A DNA stretch of 64,000 nucleotides from Aeromonas encheleia (GTDB taxonomy: Bacteria; Pseudomonadota; Gammaproteobacteria; Enterobacterales; Aeromonadaceae): the NCBI RefSeq assembly GCF_900637545.1, contig NZ_LR134376.1, positions 1,073,001 to 1,137,000 of the forward strand, written 5' to 3'. The notes beneath the pieces were generated by a model that worked only from the letters and a program-made list of their open reading frames with translations, did no database searches and was not told where the DNA came from. Of this stretch, positions 41,059 through 50,257 are shown one piece after another (position 1 is the first letter of the stretch; each line of letters opens with the position of its first letter). The translations under genes and the position numbers were made by a program.

Positions 41059-41529
41059 TCAGGCCTCGACCTCATCGTCAAGATAGGGGTCGGGGAAGCC
41101 GAGTTCCTGCATGATGTCGCGCTCCAGCGCCTCCATCTCTTCGGCTTCCTCATCCTCGATATGGTCATAACCTAGCAGATGCAGACTGCCGTGCACAACC
41201 ATGTGAGCCCAGTGCGCGTCCAGGGTTTTACCCTGCTCTGCGGCCTCGGCCTCGACCACCTGGCGACAGATCACCAGATCGCCGAGCAGGGGCAGCTCCA
41301 TGCCGGGAGGGGCTTCGAACGGGAAGGAGAGCACGTTGGTGGGCTTGTCCTTGCCGCGGTAGGTGAGGTTCAGCTCGCGGCTCTCCGCCTCGTCCACCAG
41401 CCGTACCGTCACCTCGGCTTCATCCTGAAAGCCGAGGAGGGTGCCGTCGAGCCAGCCTTGCAGCTGGGCTTCGGTCGGCAGACCTTGCTCGTCAGCACAG
41501 GCCAGTTGCAGATCCAGGGTCACGCTCAT
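41059..41529 (-). CDS. ybeY: Endoribonuclease YbeY
   Basis: This 156-residue metal-dependent RNase has the signature [15 protein letters not shown] (H3xH5xH zinc site) and [18 protein letters not shown]. It matures the 16S rRNA 3' end and takes part in ribosome quality control. It overlaps ybeZ by 4 nt. Confidence 0.96.
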   Translation of the reverse strand: MSVTLDLQLACADEQGLPTEAQLQGWLDGTLLGFQDEAEVTVRLVDEAESRELNLTYRGKDKPTNVLSFPFEAPPGMELPLLGDLVICRQVVEAEAAEQGKTLDAHWAHMVVHGSLHLLGYDHIEDEEAEEMEALERDIMQELGFPDPYLDDEVEA

Positions 41530-42593
41530 TGGGCACTCTCTTCTCTTGAATTGGTTTTATTGGACTTGGCCGGGAGGGACTCGGCCTGCGCGGCGTCGAA
41601 CGCCTCGTAGGCTTGCACTATGCGGGCTACTACCGGGTGGCGCACCACGTCTTTGGATTCGAAGAAGTTGAACGACAGGCCATCGACCCCCTGCAGTACC
41701 TCCAGTGCGTGGCGCAGGCCGGACTTGGTGCTGCGCGGCAGATCCACCTGGGTGATGTCGCCGGTCACCACCGCCTTGGAGTTGAAGCCGATGCGGGTCA
41801 GGAACATCTTCATCTGCTCGGTGGTGGTGTTCTGGGCCTCGTCGAGGATGATAAAGGCATCATTCAATGTTCTTCCGCGCATATAGGCGAGCGGTGCCAC
41901 TTCTATGATGTTGCGCTCTATCAGCTTCTCCACCCGCTCGAAGCCCAGCATCTCGAACAGGGCGTCGTAGAGCGGACGCAGGTAGGGGTCCACCTTCTGG
42001 GAGAGATCCCCCGGCAAGAAGCCAAGCTTCTCCCCCGCCTCCACCGCCGGGCGGGTCAGCAGGATGCGGCGGATCTCCTGGCGCTCCAGGGCGTCCACCG
42101 CGGCGGCCACGGCCAGATAGGTCTTGCCGGTACCGGCCGGGCCTATGCCGAAGCTGATGTCGTGGCGCACTATGTTGGCGATGTACTGCGCCTGATTGGG
42201 GCTGCGGGGCTTGATGAGCCCGCGCTTGGTCTTGACCGTCACCTCCTTGCCATGGGGCTGGCCCGGCGCCTCGTCATCCTGCTCCAACTCTCTCTGTTCC
42301 AATACACGAGACTCCTGCACCGACAGGTGCACCATCTCGGGGGTGATGTCGGTCACCTTGCCGCCCTTGAGGGGCTGGGTTTCCACATAGAGGTGCTTGA
42401 GGATGACGGCGACGGCGTCCACCTGGGCCTGCTTGCCGAGCAGCTGGAAGTGGTTGTCACGGTAGCTGATCTCGACGCCGAGACGGCGCTCCAGCTGCTT
42501 GAGATTGTCGTCGAAGGGACCGCACAGGCTGGCGAGGCGCAGGTTGTCGGCGGGCTCCAGGTGCAGGTTCAGGGTCGAGATGTGTCGGCTCAA
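41526..42593 (-). CDS. ybeZ: PhoH-like ATPase YbeZ
   Basis: This 355-residue P-loop ATPase has Walker [14 protein letters not shown], Walker [13 protein letters not shown] and the PhoH phrase [12 protein letters not shown]. It is a partner of YbeY in RNA metabolism. It is coupled to ybeY by a 4-nt overlap. Confidence 0.95.
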   Translation of the reverse strand: MSRHISTLNLHLEPADNLRLASLCGPFDDNLKQLERRLGVEISYRDNHFQLLGKQAQVDAVAVILKHLYVETQPLKGGKVTDITPEMVHLSVQESRVLEQRELEQDDEAPGQPHGKEVTVKTKRGLIKPRSPNQAQYIANIVRHDISFGIGPAGTGKTYLAVAAAVDALERQEIRRILLTRPAVEAGEKLGFLPGDLSQKVDPYLRPLYDALFEMLGFERVEKLIERNIIEVAPLAYMRGRTLNDAFIILDEAQNTTTEQMKMFLTRIGFNSKAVVTGDITQVDLPRSTKSGLRHALEVLQGVDGLSFNFFESKDVVRHPVVARIVQAYEAFDAAQAESLPAKSNKTNSREESAQ

Positions 42594-42647
42594 AATGTCC
42601 TCGTCTCAGCTGTTTCCCCCTCCGGCTGGCGGAGGGGGAGAGGGTAA

Positions 42648-44081
42648 TTAGTGGGGTCTGAAGGCCGCGACGCCCAGATCATCGGGCACGTTGTCGGGCC
42701 GGCGCGCCAGGATCTCGCTCGGCGCGGTGGCGATGCGCAGATTCATCTCGTCCTCGCCACGGATGAAGAGACCGCGCAGGGAGTAGGGCCGCACGTCGGT
42801 GATCTCCACGTCGGCGAAGCCGCCGATCAGGGTATGGGGGCCCTCGAAGTTGACCACCCGGTTGTTCTCGGTGCGGCCACTGAGCTGCATGGGATCCATC
42901 TTGGAGGGCCCTTCCACCAGGATGCGCTGCACCGAGCCCAGCATGGCGCGACCGATGAGCATCGACTGGTGATTTATCTGGTTCTGCAGCCGGGCCAGGC
43001 GGGCCTTCTTCACCTCCATGTCGACGTCGTCCGGCAGATCGGCGGCCGGGGTGCCGGGGCGCGGGCTGTAGATGAAGCTGAAGCTCATATCGTAGTTGAT
43101 CTCCTCGATCAGCTTCATGGTGGCCTCGAAGTCTTCGTCCGTCTCGTTCGGGAAGCCGACGATGAAGTCGGAGCTCATGGTGATGTCGGGACGGACGCTG
43201 CGCAGGCGGCGGATCTTGGACTTGTACTCCAGCACTGTGTGCGGACGCTTCATCATGGTCAGGATACGGTCGGAGCCACTTTGCACCGGCAGGTGCAGGA
43301 AGCTGACCACTTCCGGCGTGTCCTTGTAGACCTCGATGATGTCGTCGGTGAATTCGATGGGGTGGCTGGTGGTGTAGCGGATCCTGTCGATGCCGTCGAT
43401 GGCGGCCACCAGTCGCAGCAGCTCGGCGAAGGTGCAGTGCTGGTCATCGAAGGTCGGGCCGCGGTAGGCGTTGACGTTCTGGCCGAGCAGGTTCACCTCG
43501 CGCACGCCCTGCTGGGCGAGCTGGGCGATTTCGTAGAGCACGTCGTCCAGCGGGCGGCTCACCTCCTCGCCGCGGGTGTAGGGCACCACGCAGAAGGAGC
43601 AGTACTTGGAGCAGCCTTCCATGATGGAGACGAAGGCGGTGGGGCCCTCGGCGCGCGGCTCTGGCAGGTTGTCGAACTTCTCGATCTCGGGGAAGGCGAT
43701 GTCTATCTGGGCGCCCCGGCCTTCCTGGACCTGTTTGATCATGGCGGGCAGACGATGCAGGGTCTGCGGGCCGAAGACGATGTCCACATAGGGGGCGCGC
43801 TGGCGCAGGCTAGCTCCTTCCTGAGAGGCGACGCAGCCACCCACACCTATCACCAGGCCTGGCTTTTTCAACTTGAGCTTCTTCCAGCGCCCGAGCTGGT
43901 GGAACACCTTCTCCTGCGCCTTCTCACGAATGGAACAGGTGTTCAGCAGCAAGACGTCGGCCTCTGCGGGCTCATCGGTCAGCTGATAACCATGGCTGGC
44001 GTCCAACAGGTCCGCCATCTTGGACGAGTCATACTCGTTCATCTGGCAGCCCCAGGTTTTAATGTGAAGTTTCTTGCTCAT
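42648..44081 (-). CDS. miaB: tRNA-2-methylthio-N6-dimethylallyladenosine synthase MiaB
   Basis: This 477-residue radical-SAM methylthiotransferase has an N-terminal UPF0004 domain with cluster cysteines ([30 protein letters not shown]). The radical-SAM motif is [20 protein letters not shown] domain lies near the C-terminus. It modifies A37 of UNN-reading tRNAs. It heads the ybeZYX-lnt series and is divergent from ubiF. Confidence 0.97.
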   Translation of the reverse strand: MSKKLHIKTWGCQMNEYDSSKMADLLDASHGYQLTDEPAEADVLLLNTCSIREKAQEKVFHQLGRWKKLKLKKPGLVIGVGGCVASQEGASLRQRAPYVDIVFGPQTLHRLPAMIKQVQEGRGAQIDIAFPEIEKFDNLPEPRAEGPTAFVSIMEGCSKYCSFCVVPYTRGEEVSRPLDDVLYEIAQLAQQGVREVNLLGQNVNAYRGPTFDDQHCTFAELLRLVAAIDGIDRIRYTTSHPIEFTDDIIEVYKDTPEVVSFLHLPVQSGSDRILTMMKRPHTVLEYKSKIRRLRSVRPDITMSSDFIVGFPNETDEDFEATMKLIEEINYDMSFSFIYSPRPGTPAADLPDDVDMEVKKARLARLQNQINHQSMLIGRAMLGSVQRILVEGPSKMDPMQLSGRTENNRVVNFEGPHTLIGGFADVEITDVRPYSLRGLFIRGEDEMNLRIATAPSEILARRPDNVPDDLGVAAFRPH

Positions 44082-44338
44082 CGCTACTCTTGACTGTTTT
44101 TTGTAATCGACAGGGTCAAAGGACCGGGCATTTTACTCCGCAATCCGGGCACTGACTAGCGAATATCCAGCCCGCCACTGGGGCCAGTCCTCCCGCCAGC
44201 ACGGGCTTTGCCCCTGATTTGGCACGGCAATTCGCCGCCTGTCTCACTGTTTATCGCGCCCCCTTGCGGTATCATGCCCCCATTCGGTTTGGCCCCTCTA
44301 TTCTTGTCCGGGGCGACCCCTTTCTCAGGAAACCCGCT

Positions 44339-45502
44339 ATGCAACACTGTGATATCGCCATCGTCGGCGCCGGCATGGTCGGTGCCGCCACCGCCTGTCT
44401 GCTGGCGAGCCAGGGCCTCAACGTCCGGGTCATCGAGACCCAGCTGCCGGCACCGTTTTCCCCCGAGCAGCCGCTGGATCTGCGGGTCTCCGCCATCAGC
44501 CAGGCCTCGGTGGCCCTGCTGACCCAGGCCGGTGCCTGGCAAGGGCTGCAACAGATGCGGCTGTGCCCCTATCGCCGGCTGGAGACCTGGGAGCTGGACG
44601 GCTTCGCCACCCGCTTCGATGCCGCCGACCTCGGCCTGCCCCAGCTCGGCTACATCATCGAGAACCGTCTGGTACAGCTCGCCCTGCTGAAGCGAATGGA
44701 AGATTTTCCCAACATCCAGACCCATACCCCGGCGGCGGTGACGCGGCTGCAGCAGAGCGCCGACCACGCCACCCTGCTGCTCGACGATGGCACCGAGCTG
44801 CAGGCGCGCTGGGTGCTGGCCTGCGACGGCGCCGAGTCGCTCACCCGCCGTCTCGCCGGGATCGGGGTGTCGCGCTTCGAGTATCGCCAGCACTGCATGC
44901 TGATCAACATAGATACCGACTTCGAGCAGGAAGACATCACCTGGCAGCAGTTCACCCCGAGCGGCCCGCGCGCCTTCCTGCCGCTGCCGGGCCGGCACGG
45001 CTCCCTGGTGTGGTACGACAGCCCGGCCCGCATCCGGGCCCTGTCCGCCATGAGCAATGAGGCCCTGGCCGCCGAGGTGCGCCAGCACTTCCCGGCCCGG
45101 CTCGGCGGTTTCCAGGTGACCGGCAAGGGCAGCTTCCCGCTGGTGCGCCGCCATGCCAACGACTATCACGCCGGGCGGGTGCTGCTGCTCGGCGACGCCG
45201 CCCACACCATCAACCCGCTGGCGGGGCAGGGGGTCAACCTCGGCTTCAAGGATGTGGCCTGCTGGGTCGAGTTATTGCACAAGGCCGGCGGCGACTGGCA
45301 CCAGCTCGCCCTGGCCGGGCGCTACGAGCGCCGGCGCCGTCCGGACAACCTGCTGATGCAGTCGGGGATGGATCTCTTCTACGGGGTGTTCAGCAACGAG
45401 ATAGGGCCGCTCAGGCTCGCCCGCAATCTGGCGCTCACCCTGGCGGACAGGGCGGGCCCGCTCAAGGAGATGGCGCTACGCTACGCACTGGGGCTGGTAT
45501 AA
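44339..45502 (+). CDS. ubiF: Ubiquinone-biosynthesis FAD monooxygenase UbiF
   Basis: This 387-residue UbiH/UbiF/Coq6-family hydroxylase has the FAD dinucleotide motif DIAIVGAGMVGAATACLLA. The DG motif is WVLACDGAESLTRRLAGI, and the second FAD block is GRVLLLGDAAHTINPLAGQG. Position divergent from miaB is that of E. coli ubiF, supporting the C6 hydroxylase role. A UbiH paralog cannot be fully excluded. AGGAAACCCGCT precedes the ATG at 44339. Confidence 0.9.
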   Translation: MQHCDIAIVGAGMVGAATACLLASQGLNVRVIETQLPAPFSPEQPLDLRVSAISQASVALLTQAGAWQGLQQMRLCPYRRLETWELDGFATRFDAADLGLPQLGYIIENRLVQLALLKRMEDFPNIQTHTPAAVTRLQQSADHATLLLDDGTELQARWVLACDGAESLTRRLAGIGVSRFEYRQHCMLINIDTDFEQEDITWQQFTPSGPRAFLPLPGRHGSLVWYDSPARIRALSAMSNEALAAEVRQHFPARLGGFQVTGKGSFPLVRRHANDYHAGRVLLLGDAAHTINPLAGQGVNLGFKDVACWVELLHKAGGDWHQLALAGRYERRRRPDNLLMQSGMDLFYGVFSNEIGPLRLARNLALTLADRAGPLKEMALRYALGLV

Positions 45503-45522
45503 ACAACGAGGGAGCTTGCACC

Positions 45523-46089
45523 ATGAACAAGGCACTGCTGGTGATCGACTTTATCAACGATCTGGCCCACCCGGACGGGCGCATCGCCGCCTCGGCGGCC
45601 CATGTGCTGGAGCAGGATGCCATCACCCATGCCAATCAGGCGCTGGCCCATGCCCGCGCCCAGGGCTGGCTGGTGATCCTGATGAAGGTGGGCTTTGACG
45701 GAGGGTATCGGCTGCAGCCCAAGGGCTCCCCGATGTTTGGCCGGGCGCACCAGTTCGGCGCGCTGTCGCTGGCCGATAGCGGCACCGATTTTCATCCCGA
45801 GCTGGATGTGCAGCCCGGCGATCTGGTGCTGACCAAGCCCAGGGTCAGCCCCTTCTACGGCACCGCGCTGGAACCCGCCCTGCGGGCCAACCGGATTGAT
45901 CATCTCTACCTGTGCGGGGTGAGCACCAGCTGGGCCATTCAGGCCGCCGCCCGGGATGGCCACGATCGGGACTACACCATCAGCATCCTGGAGGATGCCT
46001 GCGCCGCGGCAGATGCCATAGAGCACCACGGCTCGCTGCGGATGCTCGGCCGCATCGCCGAAATCATCAAGGTTGGCCAGCTGAGCTGA
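45523..46089 (+). CDS. Isochorismatase-like cysteine-hydrolase fold protein without the cysteine
   Basis: This 188-residue protein has the fold marks LLVIDFINDLAHPDGR (catalytic-type Asp9) and TKPRVSPFYGTALEP (Lys105). The nucleophile loop reads CGVSTSWAIQAAARD. In nicotinamidase-type enzymes this is GVxTxxC, so the cysteine position is Ala138 here. True isochorismatases also lack that Cys. It follows ubiF by 20 nt and may be co-transcribed. The substrate is unknown. Confidence 0.85.
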   Translation: MNKALLVIDFINDLAHPDGRIAASAAHVLEQDAITHANQALAHARAQGWLVILMKVGFDGGYRLQPKGSPMFGRAHQFGALSLADSGTDFHPELDVQPGDLVLTKPRVSPFYGTALEPALRANRIDHLYLCGVSTSWAIQAAARDGHDRDYTISILEDACAAADAIEHHGSLRMLGRIAEIIKVGQLS

Positions 46090-46202
46090 GCTCCCGCCGC
46101 CGGCATTGCCCGCGTCGCTCACATTTTATCCGCCAGCCCCTGTCGAGACGGGTCCGTTTCGAGGCATGATGGGGCTTAGTCGGTGGCCACAAGGATGAGG
46201 GC

Positions 46203-46853
46203 ATGGGTTATCAGGGCAGGATCGCGAGCTGGAACCCCCAGCGTGGCTTCGGGTTCATCAAACCGCAGCAGGGAGGGGCCGAGATCTTCGTGCATGTCTC
46301 CGCCCTGCACTTCGATGGCAGGGCCCCCGAGGTCGGGGAACGGGTCTCCTACCAGCTGGGGGTGGGCAAGGACGACAAGCCCTGTGCCCTGCAGGTGTAC
46401 TTCCCCGATCGGCCCCTGTCGCTGGCGCAGGGAGCCGGCCCCGCCCGCGAACGGCCCTCGCCTGCGCGCAATGAATCCGTTAGCACGGCAAGCCGCTCTG
46501 ATCGACCGGCGGCACCAAGGCCCCGCCTCCAGCCCTCCTATAGGCGCAGGGGTGACTGGCGTGGCAAGCTGATCCCCCTGCTGGTGCTGGCGGGGCTGTT
46601 TTCCATCTACTCCCGCTTCTCGGCCGAGTCGGTCTCACCCTCCTCAGTTTCCTCTTTCAGTCAGGATGAGGTGAGCACGGCCCATAGCACGCCACAGGCA
46701 GCCACTTTTATCCGTCAATGCGATGGCCGGCAGCATTGCTCCCAGATGAGCTCCTGCGAGGAGGCGACCTGGTTCCTGCAACATTGCCCAAACACCAAGA
46801 TGGACGGGGAGGGCGATGGCATTCCCTGTGAAGATCAGTGGTGCGGTCATTGA
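46203..46853 (+). CDS. Cold-shock domain / transmembrane / excalibur-domain fusion protein
   Basis: This 216-residue protein combines three parts. A cold-shock domain spans 1-70 (GRIASWNPQRGFGFIKPQ, then EIFVHVSAL). A basic Ser/Pro/Arg linker runs to about 118. One TM helix is near 122-138 (LIPLLVLAGLFSIY). A C-terminal excalibur-like Ca-binding motif has cysteines CDGRQHCSQMSSCEEATWF and DGEGDGIPCEDQWC. The CSD should face the cytoplasm and the excalibur part the periplasm. The role is unknown; coupling of RNA binding and calcium/envelope sensing is speculation. Confidence 0.85.
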   Translation: MGYQGRIASWNPQRGFGFIKPQQGGAEIFVHVSALHFDGRAPEVGERVSYQLGVGKDDKPCALQVYFPDRPLSLAQGAGPARERPSPARNESVSTASRSDRPAAPRPRLQPSYRRRGDWRGKLIPLLVLAGLFSIYSRFSAESVSPSSVSSFSQDEVSTAHSTPQAATFIRQCDGRQHCSQMSSCEEATWFLQHCPNTKMDGEGDGIPCEDQWCGH

Positions 46854-46919
46854 GCCGTCAAGGTGGCAAGGGGTGCTCGGCTGAGACGAGCGGCCCTTCT
46901 TTTGTTCGCCCCGTCGCCA

Positions 46920-47819
46920 TCAGGGGGCGGTAATGGCCTCCGGGTGGGTCTCCCTGACCAGTTGCAGGAAGCGATCGCGGATGGGATCGGCGAAGGAGGG
47001 GTTCCACACCAGGCTGATTTCCCACTCCGAGTAAGGGCCAGACAGGGGGTAGAGGGTCACGTCCGGGCCGGCGATGAAGCTGACGCTGCGCGGTAGTATG
47101 GCGTTGCCTATCCCGGCGGCCACCAGGGCCACCAGGGTCTGGATGTCTTCCGCCTCCTGGATCATGCCGGTCAGCCGGTTGGCGCCGAGGAAGCTGGCGA
47201 TCTGCTGGCTGAGGCCGGGGCAGCGATGGCCCACCATCTGCAGCAGCGGCTGATGGGCCAGCGCCCACTCCACATCGAAGCGGGCAGGATCCGGCCTGGT
47301 CATCTGGGTCGGCACGGCCAGCACCAGCCGATCGGTCAACAGCCGGTACTCCTGCAGCTGGGGCGCCTCTGGCCGCCGCATGAAGCCGAGCTGCAACTGC
47401 CCCGACAGCAGCCGCTCGTGCTGGATGGCCGAGGTCATGTCCTGCAGGTGCACCATCACATCGGGGGCCTGCTGCTTGAAGCGGGCCACCAGCGAGGGGG
47501 CCAGCGCGAAGCTCGACAGCCCGAAGCCCACCTTGAGCCGCCCGGCGACGCCGCTCGCCAGTGCCAGGGCATGGCGCTCGAAGCCCTTGCCGTGCTCGAC
47601 CAGGGCGCTGGCCTGGGTGAGCAGCTGGGCACCGATGGCGGTCAGCTCGGCGCCGTGACGGCCCCGGTTGAACAGGGTGGTGCCGAGCGTCAGCTCCAGC
47701 CCCTGGATCTGCTTGGTCAGCGCCGGCTGGGTGATGAACAGCCGGTGGGCGGCCTCCCGGTAGTTGGCCGTCTCGGCCAGCATCACGAATGCCTGCAGTT
47801 GCCTCAGGTCGAATTTCAT
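46920..47819 (-). CDS. LysR-family transcriptional regulator
   Basis: This 299-residue regulator has an N-terminal winged helix (LRQLQAFVMLAETANYREAA, LFITQPALTKQIQGLE) and a periplasmic-binding-like effector domain. It is divergent from the small ORF and phosphatase at 47934, which are candidate targets. The effector is not recognisable. Confidence 0.9.
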   Translation of the reverse strand: MKFDLRQLQAFVMLAETANYREAAHRLFITQPALTKQIQGLELTLGTTLFNRGRHGAELTAIGAQLLTQASALVEHGKGFERHALALASGVAGRLKVGFGLSSFALAPSLVARFKQQAPDVMVHLQDMTSAIQHERLLSGQLQLGFMRRPEAPQLQEYRLLTDRLVLAVPTQMTRPDPARFDVEWALAHQPLLQMVGHRCPGLSQQIASFLGANRLTGMIQEAEDIQTLVALVAAGIGNAILPRSVSFIAGPDVTLYPLSGPYSEWEISLVWNPSFADPIRDRFLQLVRETHPEAITAP

Positions 47820-47933
47820 TCCGTTTGGTTATCCAATGTGGCGATTTAGTGATTATAAATTATCTATCTGCCTTGTTCTAATGGTGTCGTAACGGGCCAA
47901 CTGCTGGCTTGACCGGGAACGAGGAATCGCATC

Positions 47934-48179
47934 ATGCACACCGAACGCTATCTGTTTTTGCTCAAGGGGAGGCTGATCATGGCCCAGCCGTTGGCCGCCC
48001 CGGAGACGGGCGAGCTGCTGATCAGCCTGTTGCAACAGGGCTTCGTGCTCGCCCCCTTGCAGGTGTGGGCGAGCGACACCGAGCAGGCGCTCGCCTGCTA
48101 CGAGGCGGGGGCCCAGCGCCAGGCACTGGCCGCCTCCCTGTCCGGCGCCGAGTCCCTGCTGGCGGGGGCGACCCCATGA
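47934..48179 (+). CDS. Small uncharacterised protein coupled to the HAD phosphatase
   Basis: This 81-residue soluble protein begins RYLFLLKGRLIMAQPLAAPE. It is not recognised. GAGGAATCGCATC precedes the ATG. Its stop overlaps the phosphatase start by ATGA, which supports real translation and a shared operon. Confidence 0.6.
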   Translation: MHTERYLFLLKGRLIMAQPLAAPETGELLISLLQQGFVLAPLQVWASDTEQALACYEAGAQRQALAASLSGAESLLAGATP

Positions 48180-48838
48180 GCGCACAGATCTTGCGGGCCA
48201 GGGCGCTGCTGCTGGACATGGATGGCACCCTGATCCACTCCACCGGCGAGGTGGAAACCGTGTGGCGACTCTGGTGTCGTCGCCATCAGCTGGCGCCTGA
48301 ACCCCTGTTGGCAATGTGCCATGGGGTGCGGGCGCGGGAGGTGCTCGGGGCCCTGGCGCCGCATCTGGACCTGGCGGTGGAGCTAGCCCTGCTCGACGAG
48401 TTGGAGATCCGCCACACGGGGGCGGCTGAGCCGATCGCCGGGGCCCGCACCCTGCTGGCGAGCCTGCCGGCCGCGCGCTGGGCACTGGTCACCTCGGCCA
48501 GTCAGCGGGTGGCGCGGCACCGGTTGGCCAGCGCCGGCTTGCCGCTGCCGAGGCTGTTGATTGGGGCCGAGGATGTGGTGCGGGGCAAGCCGGATCCCGA
48601 GCCCTATCTGCTTGGCGCGAGCCGGCTCGGCCTCGCCCCCGCCGATTGCCTGGTGTTTGAGGATGCGGCGGCGGGCATACAAAGCGCCCTGCAGGCTGGC
48701 TGCCAGGTGGTGCAGATCGGGGGCGATAAACTGCTCGATAGCCGGGTGAGGGCGCGGCTGCGAGACTGGCGGCAGATCCGGCTGAGCGAGGATGAGACCG
48801 GCCTGCAGCTCCATTTTCCGAACCGCCTGCTCGACTGA
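48176..48838 (+). CDS. HAD-superfamily sugar-phosphatase-like hydrolase (YfbT/HxpA-like)
   Basis: This 220-residue protein has HAD motif I LLLDMDGTLIHS, motif II WALVTSAS, motif III RGKPDPEPYLLGA and motif IV VFEDAAAGIQSALQAGC. Layout and phrases (GKPxPxxYLLGAxxLGLAP) match YfbT-type sugar phosphatases. It is translationally coupled to the small ORF before it. Confidence 0.87.
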   Translation: MSAQILRARALLLDMDGTLIHSTGEVETVWRLWCRRHQLAPEPLLAMCHGVRAREVLGALAPHLDLAVELALLDELEIRHTGAAEPIAGARTLLASLPAARWALVTSASQRVARHRLASAGLPLPRLLIGAEDVVRGKPDPEPYLLGASRLGLAPADCLVFEDAAAGIQSALQAGCQVVQIGGDKLLDSRVRARLRDWRQIRLSEDETGLQLHFPNRLLD

Positions 48839-48875
48839 GGCCGGGCCCCGACTCTCGCCCTCATCCGCGCGGGTA

Positions 48876-49258
48876 TCAGGGGGCGTGCGGCTCCGCGCCG
48901 GGGGAGGCCGCAGCCTCCCCCGGCTGGCCGTTCGGCGCCTCGTCCCTGTGCTGCTCCACCCGGTTGCGGCCGTTGTGCTTGGCCAGATAGAGCGCCCTGA
49001 GCGGTGGGTCCTGGGTAAAGAGGGCGGCGAGCAGATAGCCGATCAGGCCCCCAGCCAGCCAGGAGGCGAGGCCAGGGGCGGGTAACGCAGCATGATGCCG
49101 AGCAGGACGGCATTGGCAGGCCAGAAGGCCGCCAGCAGGTTGGGAGGGCGGGTGAAGATGCCGACGAGCGAAAACAGGAGGATGATGGTGGCGACGGACA
49201 GCAGGACAAACAAGGGGTTGAGAGTGGACAAGATGCGCTGGTGTGTGGCCTCTCCCAT
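48876..49258 (-). pseudogene. Remnant of a MASE1-GGDEF diguanylate cyclase
   Basis: The first 71 codons encode a MASE1-like membrane sensor start (PLFVLLSVATIILLFSLVGI, then NLLAAFWPANAVLLGIMLRY). It stops after WLGA. In another frame MASE1 resumes (GGLIGYLLAALFTQDPPL) and then jumps directly to the end of a GGDEF domain (ALYLAKHNGRNRVEQHR), followed by a tail and stop. A frameshift and a large internal deletion have removed nearly the whole sensor and catalytic domain. A very stable GC-rich hairpin (CCGGGGGAGGC and complement) lies in the tail at 48898-48922. Confidence 0.85.
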
Positions 49259-49330
49259 GCGGCTCTCCTGATGGCGGGTGGTTTGCCCTGAGTATGGGGG
49301 CAGCTGGGAAACTGTGCGCGGACGGGGTGA

Positions 49331-49357
49331 GAAAACGCCCCCTGGTTGAGGGGGCGT
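49331..49357 (-). terminator. Terminator of the nitroreductase gene
   Basis: The minus-strand stem ACGCCCCC/GGGGGCGT is followed by TTTTC, only a few nt after the stop. Confidence 0.75.
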
Positions 49358-49363
49358 GGATAC

Positions 49364-49966
49364 CTAGCCGAAGACCCGGAAGCGGACGTCGTCGTCGATG
49401 AAGGTCTTGTCACCGGCCGGTTGCTTGATGCTGCCGAAGGGCATCTGGGCGCGCAGCAGCCAGCTGGCGGGCAGATCCCACTCCTTGCGGACGGCCTCGT
49501 CGATCAGCGGGTTGTAGTGCTGCAGGGAGGCGCCGATCCCCTCCTGTGCCAGGGCGGTCCAGACCGCAAACTGGGCGATGCCGGTGGCATGCTCGGACCA
49601 GATCGGGAAGTTGTCGGCATAGAGGGCAAACTTTTGCTGCAGATCCTCAATGACGGCCCTGTCTTCGAAGAACAGCACTGTGCCGAAACCGGCACGGAAG
49701 CTGCCATCCACCTTGGCTTCGCTCTGGGGATAGGCTTCGGGCGGGACTATCTTCTTCAGTTCCGCCTTGACGATGTCCCACAGCTTGTGGTGCTCGGCCC
49801 CAAACAGGATGACGGCACGGGAGCTCTGGGAGTTGAAGGATGAAGGGCTGTGCTTGACGGCATCCTGGATCAGGGCGGTCAGCTTTGCCGGTGAATGAGG
49901 AACCTGGTCACCCAGGGCATAGATGGTACGACGTACTTTGATCTGTTCGATAAACGGACTGCTCAT
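49364..49966 (-). CDS. Nitroreductase family protein (Frm2/Hbn1-like)
   Basis: This 200-residue flavoprotein starts EQIKVRRTIYALGDQVPHSP with SPSSFNSQSSRAVILFG. The FMN pocket phrase is VWTALAQEGIGASLQHYNPL. It ends GSIKQPAGDKTF. Such proteins reduce nitro or quinone compounds with NAD(P)H. The start at 49966 has GGAGATGTT upstream. About 290 bp of AT-richer DNA separates it from the divergent diguanylate cyclase. Confidence 0.87.
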   Translation of the reverse strand: MSSPFIEQIKVRRTIYALGDQVPHSPAKLTALIQDAVKHSPSSFNSQSSRAVILFGAEHHKLWDIVKAELKKIVPPEAYPQSEAKVDGSFRAGFGTVLFFEDRAVIEDLQQKFALYADNFPIWSEHATGIAQFAVWTALAQEGIGASLQHYNPLIDEAVRKEWDLPASWLLRAQMPFGSIKQPAGDKTFIDDDVRFRVFG

Positions 49967-50257
49967 AACATCTCCTTGATGTGATAAATCATCATCGCCA
50001 GGGGTGGTCTTAGAGGCCATCTGGCTCCGATCTCTCGAGTCATGGACTATATCACCCTCTGCCCAAGAAACCCTCAACGCAGGGTGATGACTGTTTCTAC
50101 TTTTTATTGATATTCATATGCAGAGAGTGGCATCGCCCATCTGCCATGGTTGATATGGTTTTAATCAATAACCTTGGTGGTTAATGATTTCAATCATTTT
50201 TTTTTAAACACTTTCCACCATAGAATCGCTCTCGTATGACATTTTATAGAGGGCGGC

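Noticed and set aside
48898..48922. A terminator for the HAD phosphatase
   Set aside because: The hairpin is strong but lies inside the pseudogene tail and has no T-run on the plus strand.
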